Positions 1-9,200 of a DNA stretch of 64,000 nucleotides are shown here, piece by piece. Numbering within the stretch: position 1 is the stretch's first letter; each line of letters opens with the position of its first letter. Under the pieces are notes generated by a model. The model saw only the letters and a program-made list of their open reading frames with translations, had not been told where the DNA came from and made no database searches. A program made the translations under genes and the position numbers. The DNA comes from JAKOWB01 sp038363005 (lineage in GTDB: Bacteria; Pseudomonadota; Alphaproteobacteria; Kiloniellales; JACOMY01): positions 31,730 through 95,729 of the forward strand of contig JBBQBI010000019.1 of assembly GCA_038363005.1 (NCBI GenBank), written 5' to 3'.

Positions 1-30
1 CAGGGCGGCGGCGAGAGGACGTCGAAACAT
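1..30 (-). CDS. Start of a secreted protein gene (partial)
   Basis: Only the first ten codons are inside the window, reading MFRRPLAAAL on the minus strand. A good ribosome binding site (AAGGA) lies about 9 bases before the ATG. The two Arg residues followed by a hydrophobic run suggest the start of a signal peptide. The gene follows the M48 protease on the same strand after a gap of 88 bases, so the two may be cotranscribed. In related bacteria a DsbA-type thioredoxin gene often sits here, but that identity is only a guess from context. Confidence 0.45.
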   Translation of the reverse strand, partial: MFRRPLAAAL

Positions 31-118
31 GGCGGGATCCTTGCAAATGTCGGCGGCAGTCAGCCCTTCATAGGGGCCATGGCAGGGTGGGGCAAGTCAC
101 GGCGGCGTCAGCGGCCGC

Positions 119-1513
119 TCAGTTGTTCTTCTTCTCTTCCAGCCTTTCGGCTTCGCGTGACACGTCCTCGGCCTGCAGCCAGGCCGGGGAATTGCGCGGC
201 AGCAGCTTCATCGCGCGCTCCGCATGGCTCTGTGAGTCCTCGTACTCGCCGCGCCACAGCGCCGCCTCGGCCAGCGCCAGGGCGGCCATGCCGTCGTTGC
301 CGCTGCGCCCATAGGCGGTGGCGATCAGGCGCCAGGCGAAGGAGTTGCGCGGCTCCGCCACCAGCACCAGTTCGAGATTGCGGATCGCCTTTCCGTCGAG
401 GTCGCGGCTGTTCAGCTCGATCTGCGAACGCGCCAGCATGATGCGGATCTGCGAGGCGTCCGGCAGGATCGATACCGCCTTGTCATAAACCGGCAGCGCC
501 TCGGCGATGCGGCCGTACTCGAACAGCATCTGCCCCTTCATCTCCAGGAAGTAGGGGTCGTTTGGATTGTCGGTCAGCAGCGCGTCGATCAACGTCAGTG
601 CCTTGGCAATCTGTCCCTCGCGATACTCCAGGATGGCGTGGGCGTAGCGTGCTGGCAGGCTCTGGTCGTCGGGCGGATAGACGCGGTTCACCGCGGCGCG
701 CGAATCGAGGAAGCCGATCAGCTTGGCCCGCATGCGGGCATGCAGCTCCTTGAAGACCGCCGGCGCCGGCTTGTCGGCGTTGGGCGAGGCGGCGGTTTCG
801 CGCGCCAGGAAGTCGATACGGTCGGTGGTCAGCGGGTGAGTCGAGAGGTAGGGGTCCTGGTTCGCCGCCAGCAGTACCTCCTGGCCGCGCAGCTTCTCCA
901 TGAAGGTCAGTAGCCCGCGAGGCGACAGGCCGGCACCGTTGAGGAAGCGGAGGGCGGCCTGGTCGGCCGACTGCTCCTGCTGGCGGGTGAAGGACAGCAG
1001 CCCCTTCAGCGCCAGGTCGGACCCGCCGGAGATCACCGCCTGCGCCACCTCGCCACGGCCCGAGGCGATGGCCCCCAGGATGCCAAGGATATAGGAGGCG
1101 ATGACCAGCGCGGTGGCATCGCCGATCACGCCGCCGCGTTGCGAGATGTGGCCGCCGACGATATGGCCGGTCTCGTGCGCGATGACGCCGATGACTTCCA
1201 GCGGGTCCTCCGCCGCCATGAGCAACCCGGTATTGATGAAGAGGTTCTGCCCACCGGCGACGAAGGCGTTGATCGACTTGTCGTTAACCAGATAAACGTC
1301 GATCGCGTTGGGATCGAGCCCGGCGACCTGGAACAGTGGCGTGGCGTAGAGGCGGATGATACTTTCGATCTCCGCATCACGGATAAACTGCAGCGGGCGG
1401 CCTTGTGCCAGGGCGGGCGCCAACGGCTGGATCAGCGCCATCCCCACAGCTGCAAGCCACATCAGGAGTCGTCCAAAAGTGCCGAGCACGCGACCCATCC
1501 TTGTGTCTTTCAT
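119..1513 (-). CDS. M48 family metalloprotease with TPR-like C-terminus (BepA/LoiP-like)
   Basis: This 464-residue exported protein begins with a signal peptide of about 37 residues ending in LAPALAQ. It has the zinc-protease motif HETGH at 113-117, and the third ligand is likely E180 in EQSAD. The M48 domain covers roughly residues 45-240. The remainder (about 290-460) is rich in Ala/Leu helical repeats typical of tetratricopeptides, as in BepA, the periplasmic protease that degrades stalled outer-membrane proteins. An outer-membrane quality-control role is inferred from this architecture. The gene is divergent from the lipoprotein gene starting at 1554, leaving only 40 bases for both promoters. 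Confidence 0.88.
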   Translation of the reverse strand: MKDTRMGRVLGTFGRLLMWLAAVGMALIQPLAPALAQGRPLQFIRDAEIESIIRLYATPLFQVAGLDPNAIDVYLVNDKSINAFVAGGQNLFINTGLLMAAEDPLEVIGVIAHETGHIVGGHISQRGGVIGDATALVIASYILGILGAIASGRGEVAQAVISGGSDLALKGLLSFTRQQEQSADQAALRFLNGAGLSPRGLLTFMEKLRGQEVLLAANQDPYLSTHPLTTDRIDFLARETAASPNADKPAPAVFKELHARMRAKLIGFLDSRAAVNRVYPPDDQSLPARYAHAILEYREGQIAKALTLIDALLTDNPNDPYFLEMKGQMLFEYGRIAEALPVYDKAVSILPDASQIRIMLARSQIELNSRDLDGKAIRNLELVLVAEPRNSFAWRLIATAYGRSGNDGMAALALAEAALWRGEYEDSQSHAERAMKLLPRNSPAWLQAEDVSREAERLEEKKNN

Positions 1514-1553
1514 TCAAGCTAGTCGCCGCGCCCCCGCCTTTCAATGCAAAGGG

Positions 1554-3116
1554 ATGATGGCGTTTTTCCGGCCGTCGGTGCGGCGTTTGGCCCTGGCCGG
1601 ACTGTTGGCATTGGTCGGCTGCGGCAGCGACACGGTGCAGCTGGGACCGGTCGAGGGCTTCGCCGGCATGGTTTCGGCGGACGAGCCCAATGCCACGGTG
1701 GTGGGGCGCGAGGTGCTGGGCAACGGCGGCACGGCGGTGGACGCCGCCGTCGCTATGTACTTCACCCTGGCGGTCACCTACCCCTCGCGCGCCGGTCTCG
1801 ACGGCGGCGGTGTCTGCCTAGTCTACGACAGCATCAAGGCCGATGCCGAAGCCATGATGTTCCTGCCGCAGGCGCCGGGTGGCGGCGTGGCCCCGCTGGG
1901 GCCGCGCGCCATGGCGGCGCTGCACGCCCGCTACGGCACGCTGCGCTGGGAGATGCTGGTATCGCCGGGCGAGGCCCTGGCGCGCACCGGCTTCGACATG
2001 AGCCGCGCGCTGGCGCAGGACTTCGGCGCCGGTGGCCAGGCGCTGCTGGCGACTGAGGAGGGGCGGCGCATCTTCGCGCCCGGCGGCAGCGTCGGCGCCG
2101 GGCAGTCGATCGTGCAGCCCGAGCTGGCGGCGATCCTGAGCGGCATCCGCCAGCAGGGCGCTGGCTACATGCACGCGGGGCCCTTCGTGCAGCGCTTTGC
2201 CGAGGCCACGGCGGCGGCCGGCCTGCCGGTGGCGCCAGAGACACTGCGCAATGCCGTGCCCGCCTACCTACCGCCGGTCAGCTTCGCGGCTTTCGACTCC
2301 TTTGCCTTCTTCACCCCGCCGCCGGCCGCCAACGGCCTGCTGGGCGCCGAGCTGGTCACGCTGCTGACCGAGGCGGCGAGCTTCGAGGGGCGCGACCAGA
2401 CCGATGCCGATCACCTCTTCCTTGAGGCCTCGGCCCGGGCCTTCGCCGACCGGGCCGGCTGGCTGGGTACCGGCGGCAGCAGCACGCAAACATCGGAACA
2501 GGTGATCGGGCAGGCGGCCAACGCCAGGCTGGACCCGGCGCAGCACCAGCCGGTCGCCAGCCTGTCGCCGCAGCCGCAGCCGGTGATCGAGCCGGCCGGC
2601 GGCACCAGCTTCGTGGTCGCCGATCGCTTCGGCAACGGCGTCGCCTGTGGCCTGACGATGAATGGCCTGTTCGGTGCCGGCCGCATCGCTCCCGGCACCG
2701 GCATGGTGCTGGCGGCGCCGCCGGCCAACGGCTTGGCGATCTCGCCGGTCGCCGTGCTGGTCGGCACGCATGGCAATGGCCGCCTCTACTTCGGTGCCGC
2801 GGCCGGCGATGGCGCCGCCGGCGTCACCGCCATGGTGCGGGTGATGCTTGAAGTCCTGGCGAACGGCCGTGCGCTGCCCGATGCCCTGGCCATCGGCCGG
2901 GTGCACCACAACGGCCTGCCCGACGCCGCCTTTGTCGAGCAGAGCGTGCCGGCAGCGGTGCAGGACGCGCTGCGCGCCAGGGGGCACGCGGTGACGCTGA
3001 TTCCGGCCATGGGCCTGGTCAACGCCTTCTACTGCCCGGGCAGCCTGCGCGAGCCCACGGGCTGTCTGGTGAGCCAGGATCCGCGCGGCTTCGGCCTGTC
3101 ACAGGTCGCGCAGTAG
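1554..3116 (+). CDS. Gamma-glutamyltransferase-like lipoprotein, probably atypical active site
   Basis: The 520-residue product starts with a lipoprotein signal (hydrophobic run ending LVGC, Cys about residue 23). Two adjacent ATGs (1554, 1557) follow an AAAGGG ribosome binding site, so the exact start is uncertain by one codon. The N-terminal half resembles the gamma-glutamyltranspeptidase large subunit (DEPNATVVGREVL, NGGTAVDAAVAMYF, GLDGGGVCLVYD). The segment GGTSFVVADRFGNGV matches the start of the small subunit. Where the family has its Thr nucleophile before the THxS segment, this protein seems to have Gly, with a Thr one residue later. It may therefore not self-process like true GGT. 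A glutathione-related or purely structural role cannot be decided. Confidence 0.72.
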   Translation: MMAFFRPSVRRLALAGLLALVGCGSDTVQLGPVEGFAGMVSADEPNATVVGREVLGNGGTAVDAAVAMYFTLAVTYPSRAGLDGGGVCLVYDSIKADAEAMMFLPQAPGGGVAPLGPRAMAALHARYGTLRWEMLVSPGEALARTGFDMSRALAQDFGAGGQALLATEEGRRIFAPGGSVGAGQSIVQPELAAILSGIRQQGAGYMHAGPFVQRFAEATAAAGLPVAPETLRNAVPAYLPPVSFAAFDSFAFFTPPPAANGLLGAELVTLLTEAASFEGRDQTDADHLFLEASARAFADRAGWLGTGGSSTQTSEQVIGQAANARLDPAQHQPVASLSPQPQPVIEPAGGTSFVVADRFGNGVACGLTMNGLFGAGRIAPGTGMVLAAPPANGLAISPVAVLVGTHGNGRLYFGAAAGDGAAGVTAMVRVMLEVLANGRALPDALAIGRVHHNGLPDAAFVEQSVPAAVQDALRARGHAVTLIPAMGLVNAFYCPGSLREPTGCLVSQDPRGFGLSQVAQ

Positions 3117-3138
3117 CAGCCGGCGGAGACACGGCATC

Positions 3139-4293
3139 ATGGCCCTCAAGGTTGCCCAACGCGGCCGCGTGCCGGCCTTCATCGTCATGGACGTGCTGCG
3201 CGAAGCCAATGCCCGTGAGGCGGCGGGCCAGAGCGTGCTGCATCTGGAGGTCGGCCAGCCGGGCACGCCGGCGCCACCGGCGGCACTGGCGGCTGCCCAC
3301 CGGGCGCTGGACAACAGCCGCCTGGGCTACACCGACGCCCTGGGCCAGCCGGCGCTGCGCCAGGCGCTCAGCCAGCACTATCGCAGCTTCTATGGCGTCG
3401 AGGTCGCGGCCGAGCGGATCGCCGTTACCACCGGCTCGTCCGGCGGCTTCCTGCTGGCCTTCCTGGCCGCCTTCGAGGCCGGCGACCGGGTCGCCCTGGC
3501 GGCGCCGGGCTACCCCGCCTACAAGAACATCCTGCGGGCGCTGGACATCGAACCGGTGCTGCTGCCGGCGGTGGCAGCGGACCGCTTCCAGCCGACACCG
3601 GCGTTGCTGGACTCTGTCGACGGCAAGCTCGACGGCCTGATCGTCGCCAGCCCCTCGAATCCCACCGGTACGATGCTGGACGAGGCGCAGCTGCTGGCGC
3701 TGTCGCGCTATTGCCGGGATCGCGGCGTCCGCCTGATCTCGGACGAGATCTACCACGGCATCTCCTACGGCTTCCCGGCCACCACCCTGGCGCAGCACGA
3801 CGAACAGGCCATCGTGGTGAATTCCTTCTCCAAGTACTTCTCGATGACCGGCTGGCGCATCGGCTGGCTGGTACTGCCGCCCGACCTTGTACGGCCGGTG
3901 GAGTGCCTGGCTCAGAACCTGGCGATCTCGGTGCCGACGCTGTCGCAGGAGGCGGCCATGGGCGCACTGGACAGCCGCGCGGTGCTCGACGGTTACGTCG
4001 CCGACTATGCCGCCAAGCGCCAGCTCCTGCTGGCCGAACTGCCGAAGGCCGGGCTGGACCGCCTGGCGCCGGCCGATGGCGCCTTCTACCTCTATGCCGA
4101 TGTCGGGCACCTGACGAACGATAGCGTGGCGCTGTGCAAGCGCCTGCTGGCCGAGACCGGCGTCGCCCTGGCGCCCGGCACCGACTTCGATCTGGAGCGC
4201 GGCAGCCGCACGCTGCGCCTTTCCTTCGCCGGGCCCTACGACCACATGGCCGAGGCGGCGCGGCGCCTGGCCAGCTTCTTCCAGCGCGGCTGA
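3139..4293 (+). CDS. PLP-dependent class I/II aminotransferase
   Basis: This 384-residue fold-type I aminotransferase has the conserved SPSNPTGT motif, the DEIYHGISYG segment around the cofactor-binding Asp/Tyr, and the Schiff-base lysine K232 in NSFSKYFSMTGWRIGW. Length and motifs fit the aspartate aminotransferase-like branch. The substrate cannot be told from the sequence. It lies 22 bases after the lipoprotein gene and 3 bases before mtgA on the same strand, so the three probably form one transcript. Confidence 0.85.
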   Translation: MALKVAQRGRVPAFIVMDVLREANAREAAGQSVLHLEVGQPGTPAPPAALAAAHRALDNSRLGYTDALGQPALRQALSQHYRSFYGVEVAAERIAVTTGSSGGFLLAFLAAFEAGDRVALAAPGYPAYKNILRALDIEPVLLPAVAADRFQPTPALLDSVDGKLDGLIVASPSNPTGTMLDEAQLLALSRYCRDRGVRLISDEIYHGISYGFPATTLAQHDEQAIVVNSFSKYFSMTGWRIGWLVLPPDLVRPVECLAQNLAISVPTLSQEAAMGALDSRAVLDGYVADYAAKRQLLLAELPKAGLDRLAPADGAFYLYADVGHLTNDSVALCKRLLAETGVALAPGTDFDLERGSRTLRLSFAGPYDHMAEAARRLASFFQRG

Positions 4294-4296
4294 ACC

Positions 4297-4983
4297 ATGG
4301 CGCGCCGTCGCGGCCGCTGGCTCTTCCGGCTCTGCGCCGCGGGGCTCGGCGTCTTCGGCGCCTTGCCGCTGTTTGTTGTGCTGTGGACCGCGGTGTTGCC
4401 GGTGCCCGGCACCCTGCTGATGGTCGAGCGCCTAGTGGAGGGCGAGGGCTGGTCGCACCGCTGGGTGTCGCTGGACCAGGTGTCGCCGGCCCTGGTGCCG
4501 GCCATCCTGGCGGCCGAAGACAATAACTTCTGCCTGCACGAGGGCGTCGACTGGGCCGCCCTGGCCAAGGCGGTGAAGGAATTCGAGCGCGGCAAGCGCG
4601 ACCAGGCGCGCGGCGCCAGCACCATTTCCATGCAGGTGGCAAAGAACCTGCTGCTCTGGCCCGGCCGCGACGTGATCCGCAAGGGGCTGGAGTTGACCTA
4701 TGTGACCTGGATCGAGGCGCTGTGGTCGAAGCGCCGTATCCTCGAGGTCTACGTCAACATCGTCGAATGGGGCCCCGGGATCTATGGCGTCGAGGCCGCC
4801 GCGCGCCAGCACTTCGGCGTCTCGGCGGCGAAGATGACGGACCGCCAGGCCGCGCTGCTGGCCGCTGTGCTGCCCAATCCGCGGGAATGGAACGCCGGCA
4901 AGCCCGGCCCCTACGTCAAGCAGCGCGCCAGCGATCTGCAGCAGCGCGCGCGGGACATCGCCGGGTTGCTCGACTGCTACTGA
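4297..4983 (+). CDS. mtgA: Monofunctional biosynthetic peptidoglycan transglycosylase
   Basis: This 228-residue GT51 glycosyltransferase polymerises lipid II into glycan strands at the inner membrane. A single N-terminal membrane anchor lies at about residues 8-36. The catalytic motif EDNNFCLHEGVD begins at E74, and the second family motif GASTISMQVAKNLLLW follows. There is no transpeptidase domain, which fits MtgA (about 220-240 residues). It starts 3 bases after the aminotransferase stop, indicating translational coupling. Confidence 0.93.
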   Translation: MARRRGRWLFRLCAAGLGVFGALPLFVVLWTAVLPVPGTLLMVERLVEGEGWSHRWVSLDQVSPALVPAILAAEDNNFCLHEGVDWAALAKAVKEFERGKRDQARGASTISMQVAKNLLLWPGRDVIRKGLELTYVTWIEALWSKRRILEVYVNIVEWGPGIYGVEAAARQHFGVSAAKMTDRQAALLAAVLPNPREWNAGKPGPYVKQRASDLQQRARDIAGLLDCY

Positions 4984-5010
4984 CCGTTGGCTGGTACCAG
5001 GGGATCCATC

Positions 5011-6135
5011 ATGAAGGCCGATGAAATTCGTCCGCTGTTCGATCTGCCGGAGCAGATGGCCTATATGGCCTGTGCCGCGCAGTCGCCGCTACCGAAGCTC
5101 GCCTATGCCGCCGGCGTGGCGGGCATGGAGCGCAAACGACGGCCCTGGACGGCGGCGCAGCTGCCGCCGCTGAGTGACGCTGCGGAAAGTTGCCGGCGGC
5201 TGTTCGGCGGCTTCATCGGCGCCGGCGCTGACGACATCGCCATCGTGCCGGCGACCAGCTACGGCGTCGCCGTGGCGGCGGCCAACCTGCCGCTGGCGCG
5301 CCACCAGCAGGTGCTGGTGCTGGAGGCGCAGTTTCCCTCGAACTACTACGCCTGGGCCGACAAGGCAGCACGCAGCGGCGCCGCGCTGACCGTGGTGGCG
5401 CGCCCGACCGACGGCGACTGGACCGCCGCCGTGCTGGCGGCCTTGACGCCCGCGGTTGGGATTGCCGCGCTGCCGGCCTGTCACTGGACCGACGGCGGCC
5501 GCCTCGACCTGGTGGCCATCGGCCAGGCCTGCCGCGCGCTCGGCGCTGCCCTGGTGGTCGATGCGACGCAGCTGGTCGCCGCCGCGCCCTTCGACGTGGC
5601 CGCGGTGCAGCCGGACTATCTGGTGGCCTCTGGCTACAAGTGGCTGCTCTGCCCCTACACGCTGGCCTTCCTCTATGTCGCGCCGGGACGCCGCGACGGC
5701 CAGCCGCTGGAACAGCACGCCGGCGGCCGCGCCGGCTGGGAGGCCGGCTACAGCGACAGCTTCGCGCCCGGCGCGCGGCGCTACGACATGGGCGAATACC
5801 TGAACCACGTGAACCTGCCGATGGCGGCGGCCTCGCTCGAGCTCATCGCCGGCTGGGGCCCGGTGGCAATCGCCGCCGCGCTGCAGCCGCTCACCGACCG
5901 TGCCGCCGCGCTGGCCGCCGAGCGCGGCTGGTCGACGCCGCCGGCGGCGCATCGTGTCGCCCACTACATAGGCATCCGCCGGCCTGTGCCCTTCGGCAAG
6001 GAGGTGGAGGCCCGTCTTGCCGCGCGGGACATCCACGTCTCGCTGCGCGACGGCGGGCTGCGGGTGGCGCCCTACCTCTTCGGCCGACCCGCGGAGATCG
6101 ATCGGCTGTTCAGTGCGCTGGACGAGTTGGCCTAG
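5011..6135 (+). CDS. PLP-dependent class V aminotransferase family protein (kynureninase/isopenicillin-epimerase-like)
   Basis: The ATG at 5011 is preferred because AGGGGA lies 6 bases upstream; an in-frame TTG at 4987 lacks such a site. The product is 374 residues. Class V features are the VDATQL segment (cofactor-ring Asp) and the PLP lysine K210 in VASGYKWLLCPYT. The C-terminal domain has the usual RPVPFGKEVEARLAARDIHVSLRDG region. Members of this branch include cysteine desulfurases, kynureninases and epimerases; no marker identifies the substrate. It is the last gene of the rightward group and faces rne across a hairpin. Confidence 0.8.
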   Translation: MKADEIRPLFDLPEQMAYMACAAQSPLPKLAYAAGVAGMERKRRPWTAAQLPPLSDAAESCRRLFGGFIGAGADDIAIVPATSYGVAVAAANLPLARHQQVLVLEAQFPSNYYAWADKAARSGAALTVVARPTDGDWTAAVLAALTPAVGIAALPACHWTDGGRLDLVAIGQACRALGAALVVDATQLVAAAPFDVAAVQPDYLVASGYKWLLCPYTLAFLYVAPGRRDGQPLEQHAGGRAGWEAGYSDSFAPGARRYDMGEYLNHVNLPMAAASLELIAGWGPVAIAAALQPLTDRAAALAAERGWSTPPAAHRVAHYIGIRRPVPFGKEVEARLAARDIHVSLRDGGLRVAPYLFGRPAEIDRLFSALDELA

Positions 6136-6160
6136 CCGTCCGGGGCGGCCACAAATGCAT

Positions 6161-6188
6161 CGGCCGGCGTGTCGGAACACGCCGGCCG
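6161..6188. terminator. Hairpin between convergent genes
   Basis: An 11-base inverted repeat (CGGCCGGCGTG / CACGCCGGCCG) with a 6-base loop lies between the end of the aminotransferase and the end of rne. There is no strong T-run on either side, so it may serve both strands as a weak or Rho-assisted terminator. Confidence 0.5.
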
Positions 6189-6228
6189 TGCAATGTCTTA
6201 GTTAGTGAACTGTCCCGCTGACAGCAGT

Positions 6229-9200
6229 CTAGCGGACCAACTTGTTCCACCAGCCACGGCGCTTCGGCTGCTCCGGATCACCTTCGGTGATGACGTCGAA
6301 GCTGGGTGCCGACGGTGCGTCCGCCGGCGCCGGATCACTGGCCGCGCGCTCGTCATGGCGTGGCGCCGGCGCTTCGGCGACTGGCGCCTCGGCGACGGGG
6401 GCCTCGGCATCATCCGCTGCGTGACCGCCATTGGTCGCGTGGGTATGCCGCTCCGGCGCAGGCTCCTGCCGGTGGCGACGTCCGCCCCGCGGACCGCTGT
6501 CGGCGTGCCGGTCGTCCCGGCTCTGCACGTCCTGGTCCCGATGGTCCGGGGCCTGGTCATCCTGCGCCTGCTCGTCGTCAGACTGGCTGTCCTGGTCCTG
6601 GTCGTCCTGGTCGTCGTCGCCCTCGTCGTCGTCACCTTCGGCGGCAAATTCGCCGGGCTGGCCGGGAGCAGCCTCCTGGCCCTCCGGACCCTCGCGACGG
6701 CGACCCCTGCGGCGACCACCACGCTTGCCGCGACGGCGGCGGCGGCGCGGCCGATCTTCATCGTCCTCGGCGCCTGGCGCCGCGGTGACGTTGGGATCCG
6801 CCGGCTGGGTCTCGTCAAGCGGCTCGAGTGCCGGCACCTCGGTCTCCAGCGTCTCGGTCGCCTCGCCGTCGAACAGCTGCGGTTCCGCCGCCTGCCGTTC
6901 GCCCTGGCGCCGTTCGCCCTGGCGTTGCTCGCCGTGGCGCTGGTCGGGCTGGCGCTGCTCGCCGGATCGCGGCTCGTTGCGCGCACCACGCTCGCGGCGA
7001 TCGCGGCCACGGCGCTCGCGGCGCTCGCCCTCGCGACCGCGGCGTTCGCCACGCTCCTCGACGCGTTCCTCGACGCGCTCTTCGACGCGCTCTTCGACTC
7101 GTTCCTCGCTGCGTTCCGGTTCGCGCGTCTCGCTGCGCTCCTCGTGGCGACCGTGACCTCGGCCGCGCTCCTCGTCCCGGCCGCGGCGCTCGCCACGCTC
7201 GGCGTCGCGCCCGCGGCGCTCCGGCTCGCGCGTCTCGCTACGCTCTTCCTCACGGCCGCGTCCGCGCCCACGATCGCGCTCGCCACGGTCGCGGCCGCGC
7301 TCACGGTCCCGATCGCGACCCTCACGCAGCTGGCCGGGGCGCTCGATGCGATGATCTAGGCCGTGCAGCCGGTCGTCGGCGTCCAGCTGCAGCGAGAATC
7401 CATAGCGGGTCTCAATATCGTGCAACTGCTCGCGCTTGTGGTTCAGCAGGTAGAGCGCGACCCGCGTGCCGACCACCACGTGCAGCTCGCCGCCCGGGCG
7501 GCGCATGCCTTCCTCGGAAAGGCCACGCAGCAGATGCAAAGCGGCGGTCTCCGGCGAATAGACGCGTCCGCTGCCCTGGCAGTGGATGCAGACGATCATC
7601 GCCGTCTCGACCAGGCTGGGGCGCAGTCGCTGGCGCGACAGCTCGAGCAGGCCGAAGGGCGAGATGCGACCGAGCTGGATGCGCGCCCGGTCGGACTTCA
7701 TCGCGTCCTTCAGGCGGCGCTCGACGTCGCGGTTGTGCCGCGGCTCCTCCATATCGATGAAGTCGATGACGATCAGGCCGGCAAGGTCACGCAGGCGCAG
7801 CTGGCGCGCCACTTCTTCGGCGGCCTCCAGGTTGGTCTTCAGCGCCGTTTCCTCGATGTGGCGCTCACGCGTTGCCTTGCCCGAGTTGACGTCGATGGCG
7901 ACCAGCGCCTCGGTGACGTTGATGACGATGTAGCCGCCGGACTTCAGCTGCACGGTGGCGTCGAACATGCCACCCAGCTGGCTTTCCACGCCGTACTTCA
8001 GGAACAGCGAGGCGGCCGGGTCCTTGTAGAGCTGCACCTTCTTGGCGTGGCTCGGCATCAGCGACTTCATGAAGGCCTTGGCCGCCTTGTAGGCGTCCTC
8101 GCCCTCGACCAGGATCTCCTCGGTATCGCTGCTGTAGAGATCGCGGATCGCCCGCTTGATCAGGTTGCCTTCCTCGTAGATCAGCGCTGGCGCCTGCGAG
8201 GTCAAGGTGATGTCGCGGATCTCGCTCCACAGCCTGAGCAGGTACTCATAGTCGCGCTTGATCTCGGCCTTGGAACGCTCGCTGCCGGCGGTGCGTACGA
8301 TGACCGCCATGCCGTCGGGGATCGACAGGTCGCCCAGCACGGTCTTCAGGCGGCGCCGGTCGGCGGCCGAGCCGATCTTGCGGCTGATCCCGCCGCCGCG
8401 CGCGGTGTTGGGCATCAGCACACAGTAGCGGCCGGGCAGCGAGAGATAGGTGGTCAGCGCCGCGCCCTTGTTGCCGCGCTCCTCCTTGGCCACCTGCACC
8501 AGCATGACCTGGCCGCGCTTGATGACTTCCTGGATCTTGTAGCGGCGCAGCAGCTTGGCGCGGCGGCGCGCGGCGTCCTCGATGTCGTCGCCGCCGACGG
8601 TGTCGACCGACTCCTCGGCCTCGACCTCGACCGGTGCATCGATGCCGCCGGTTTCCACCAGCGGCGCCTCGCCGACCGGCGCGGCATAGGGGTCGCCGTA
8701 GGCGCCCTCGTTGCTGGCAACCCCAGAGGCCTCCTCGGCCTCGCTGACATAGACCGGCGGCAGCTCGTCCTGCGGGTGTTCCGCGTCCTGCGCCGGTGTC
8801 TCGTCGGCGGGCACCGGGGCTGGCTCGGCGCTCTCGGCCTCCTCCGGCGTTGCCGTCAGCTTCTCGCCGCCCTCGGCAACGTGCGGCTGGGCGCGACCGT
8901 CGCCCTCCTCGGGCTCATCGTCCGGCTGTGCCTCGTCGCCCGTCTCTTCGTCGCCCGACTCCTCGTCGCCCGTCGGTTCATCGCCGCCGGATCCCGAGTC
9001 GGGGTCGCTTTCCTCGTGCTGGTGGGACTCCAGCGGCGCGCTGGCTTCCCCGGCGTCGTCTTCGCCCTGGTCGCCGTCGTCGTCGCTATCGTTGGCCTGG
9101 TAGCCACCGTCGCCGTCGCCCTCGCCGTCGACATCGTCCTGCGACTCGTCGCGGGGCTCGGGCGAGGGCTCGACGCTCTCGTCCTCGTCCTCGACCGGGC

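Noticed and set aside
6205..7359. Long plus-strand open frame opposite the rne tail
   Set aside because: It is the antisense of the low-complexity RNase E C-terminus; its composition mirrors the Arg/Glu repeats and there is no ribosome binding site.
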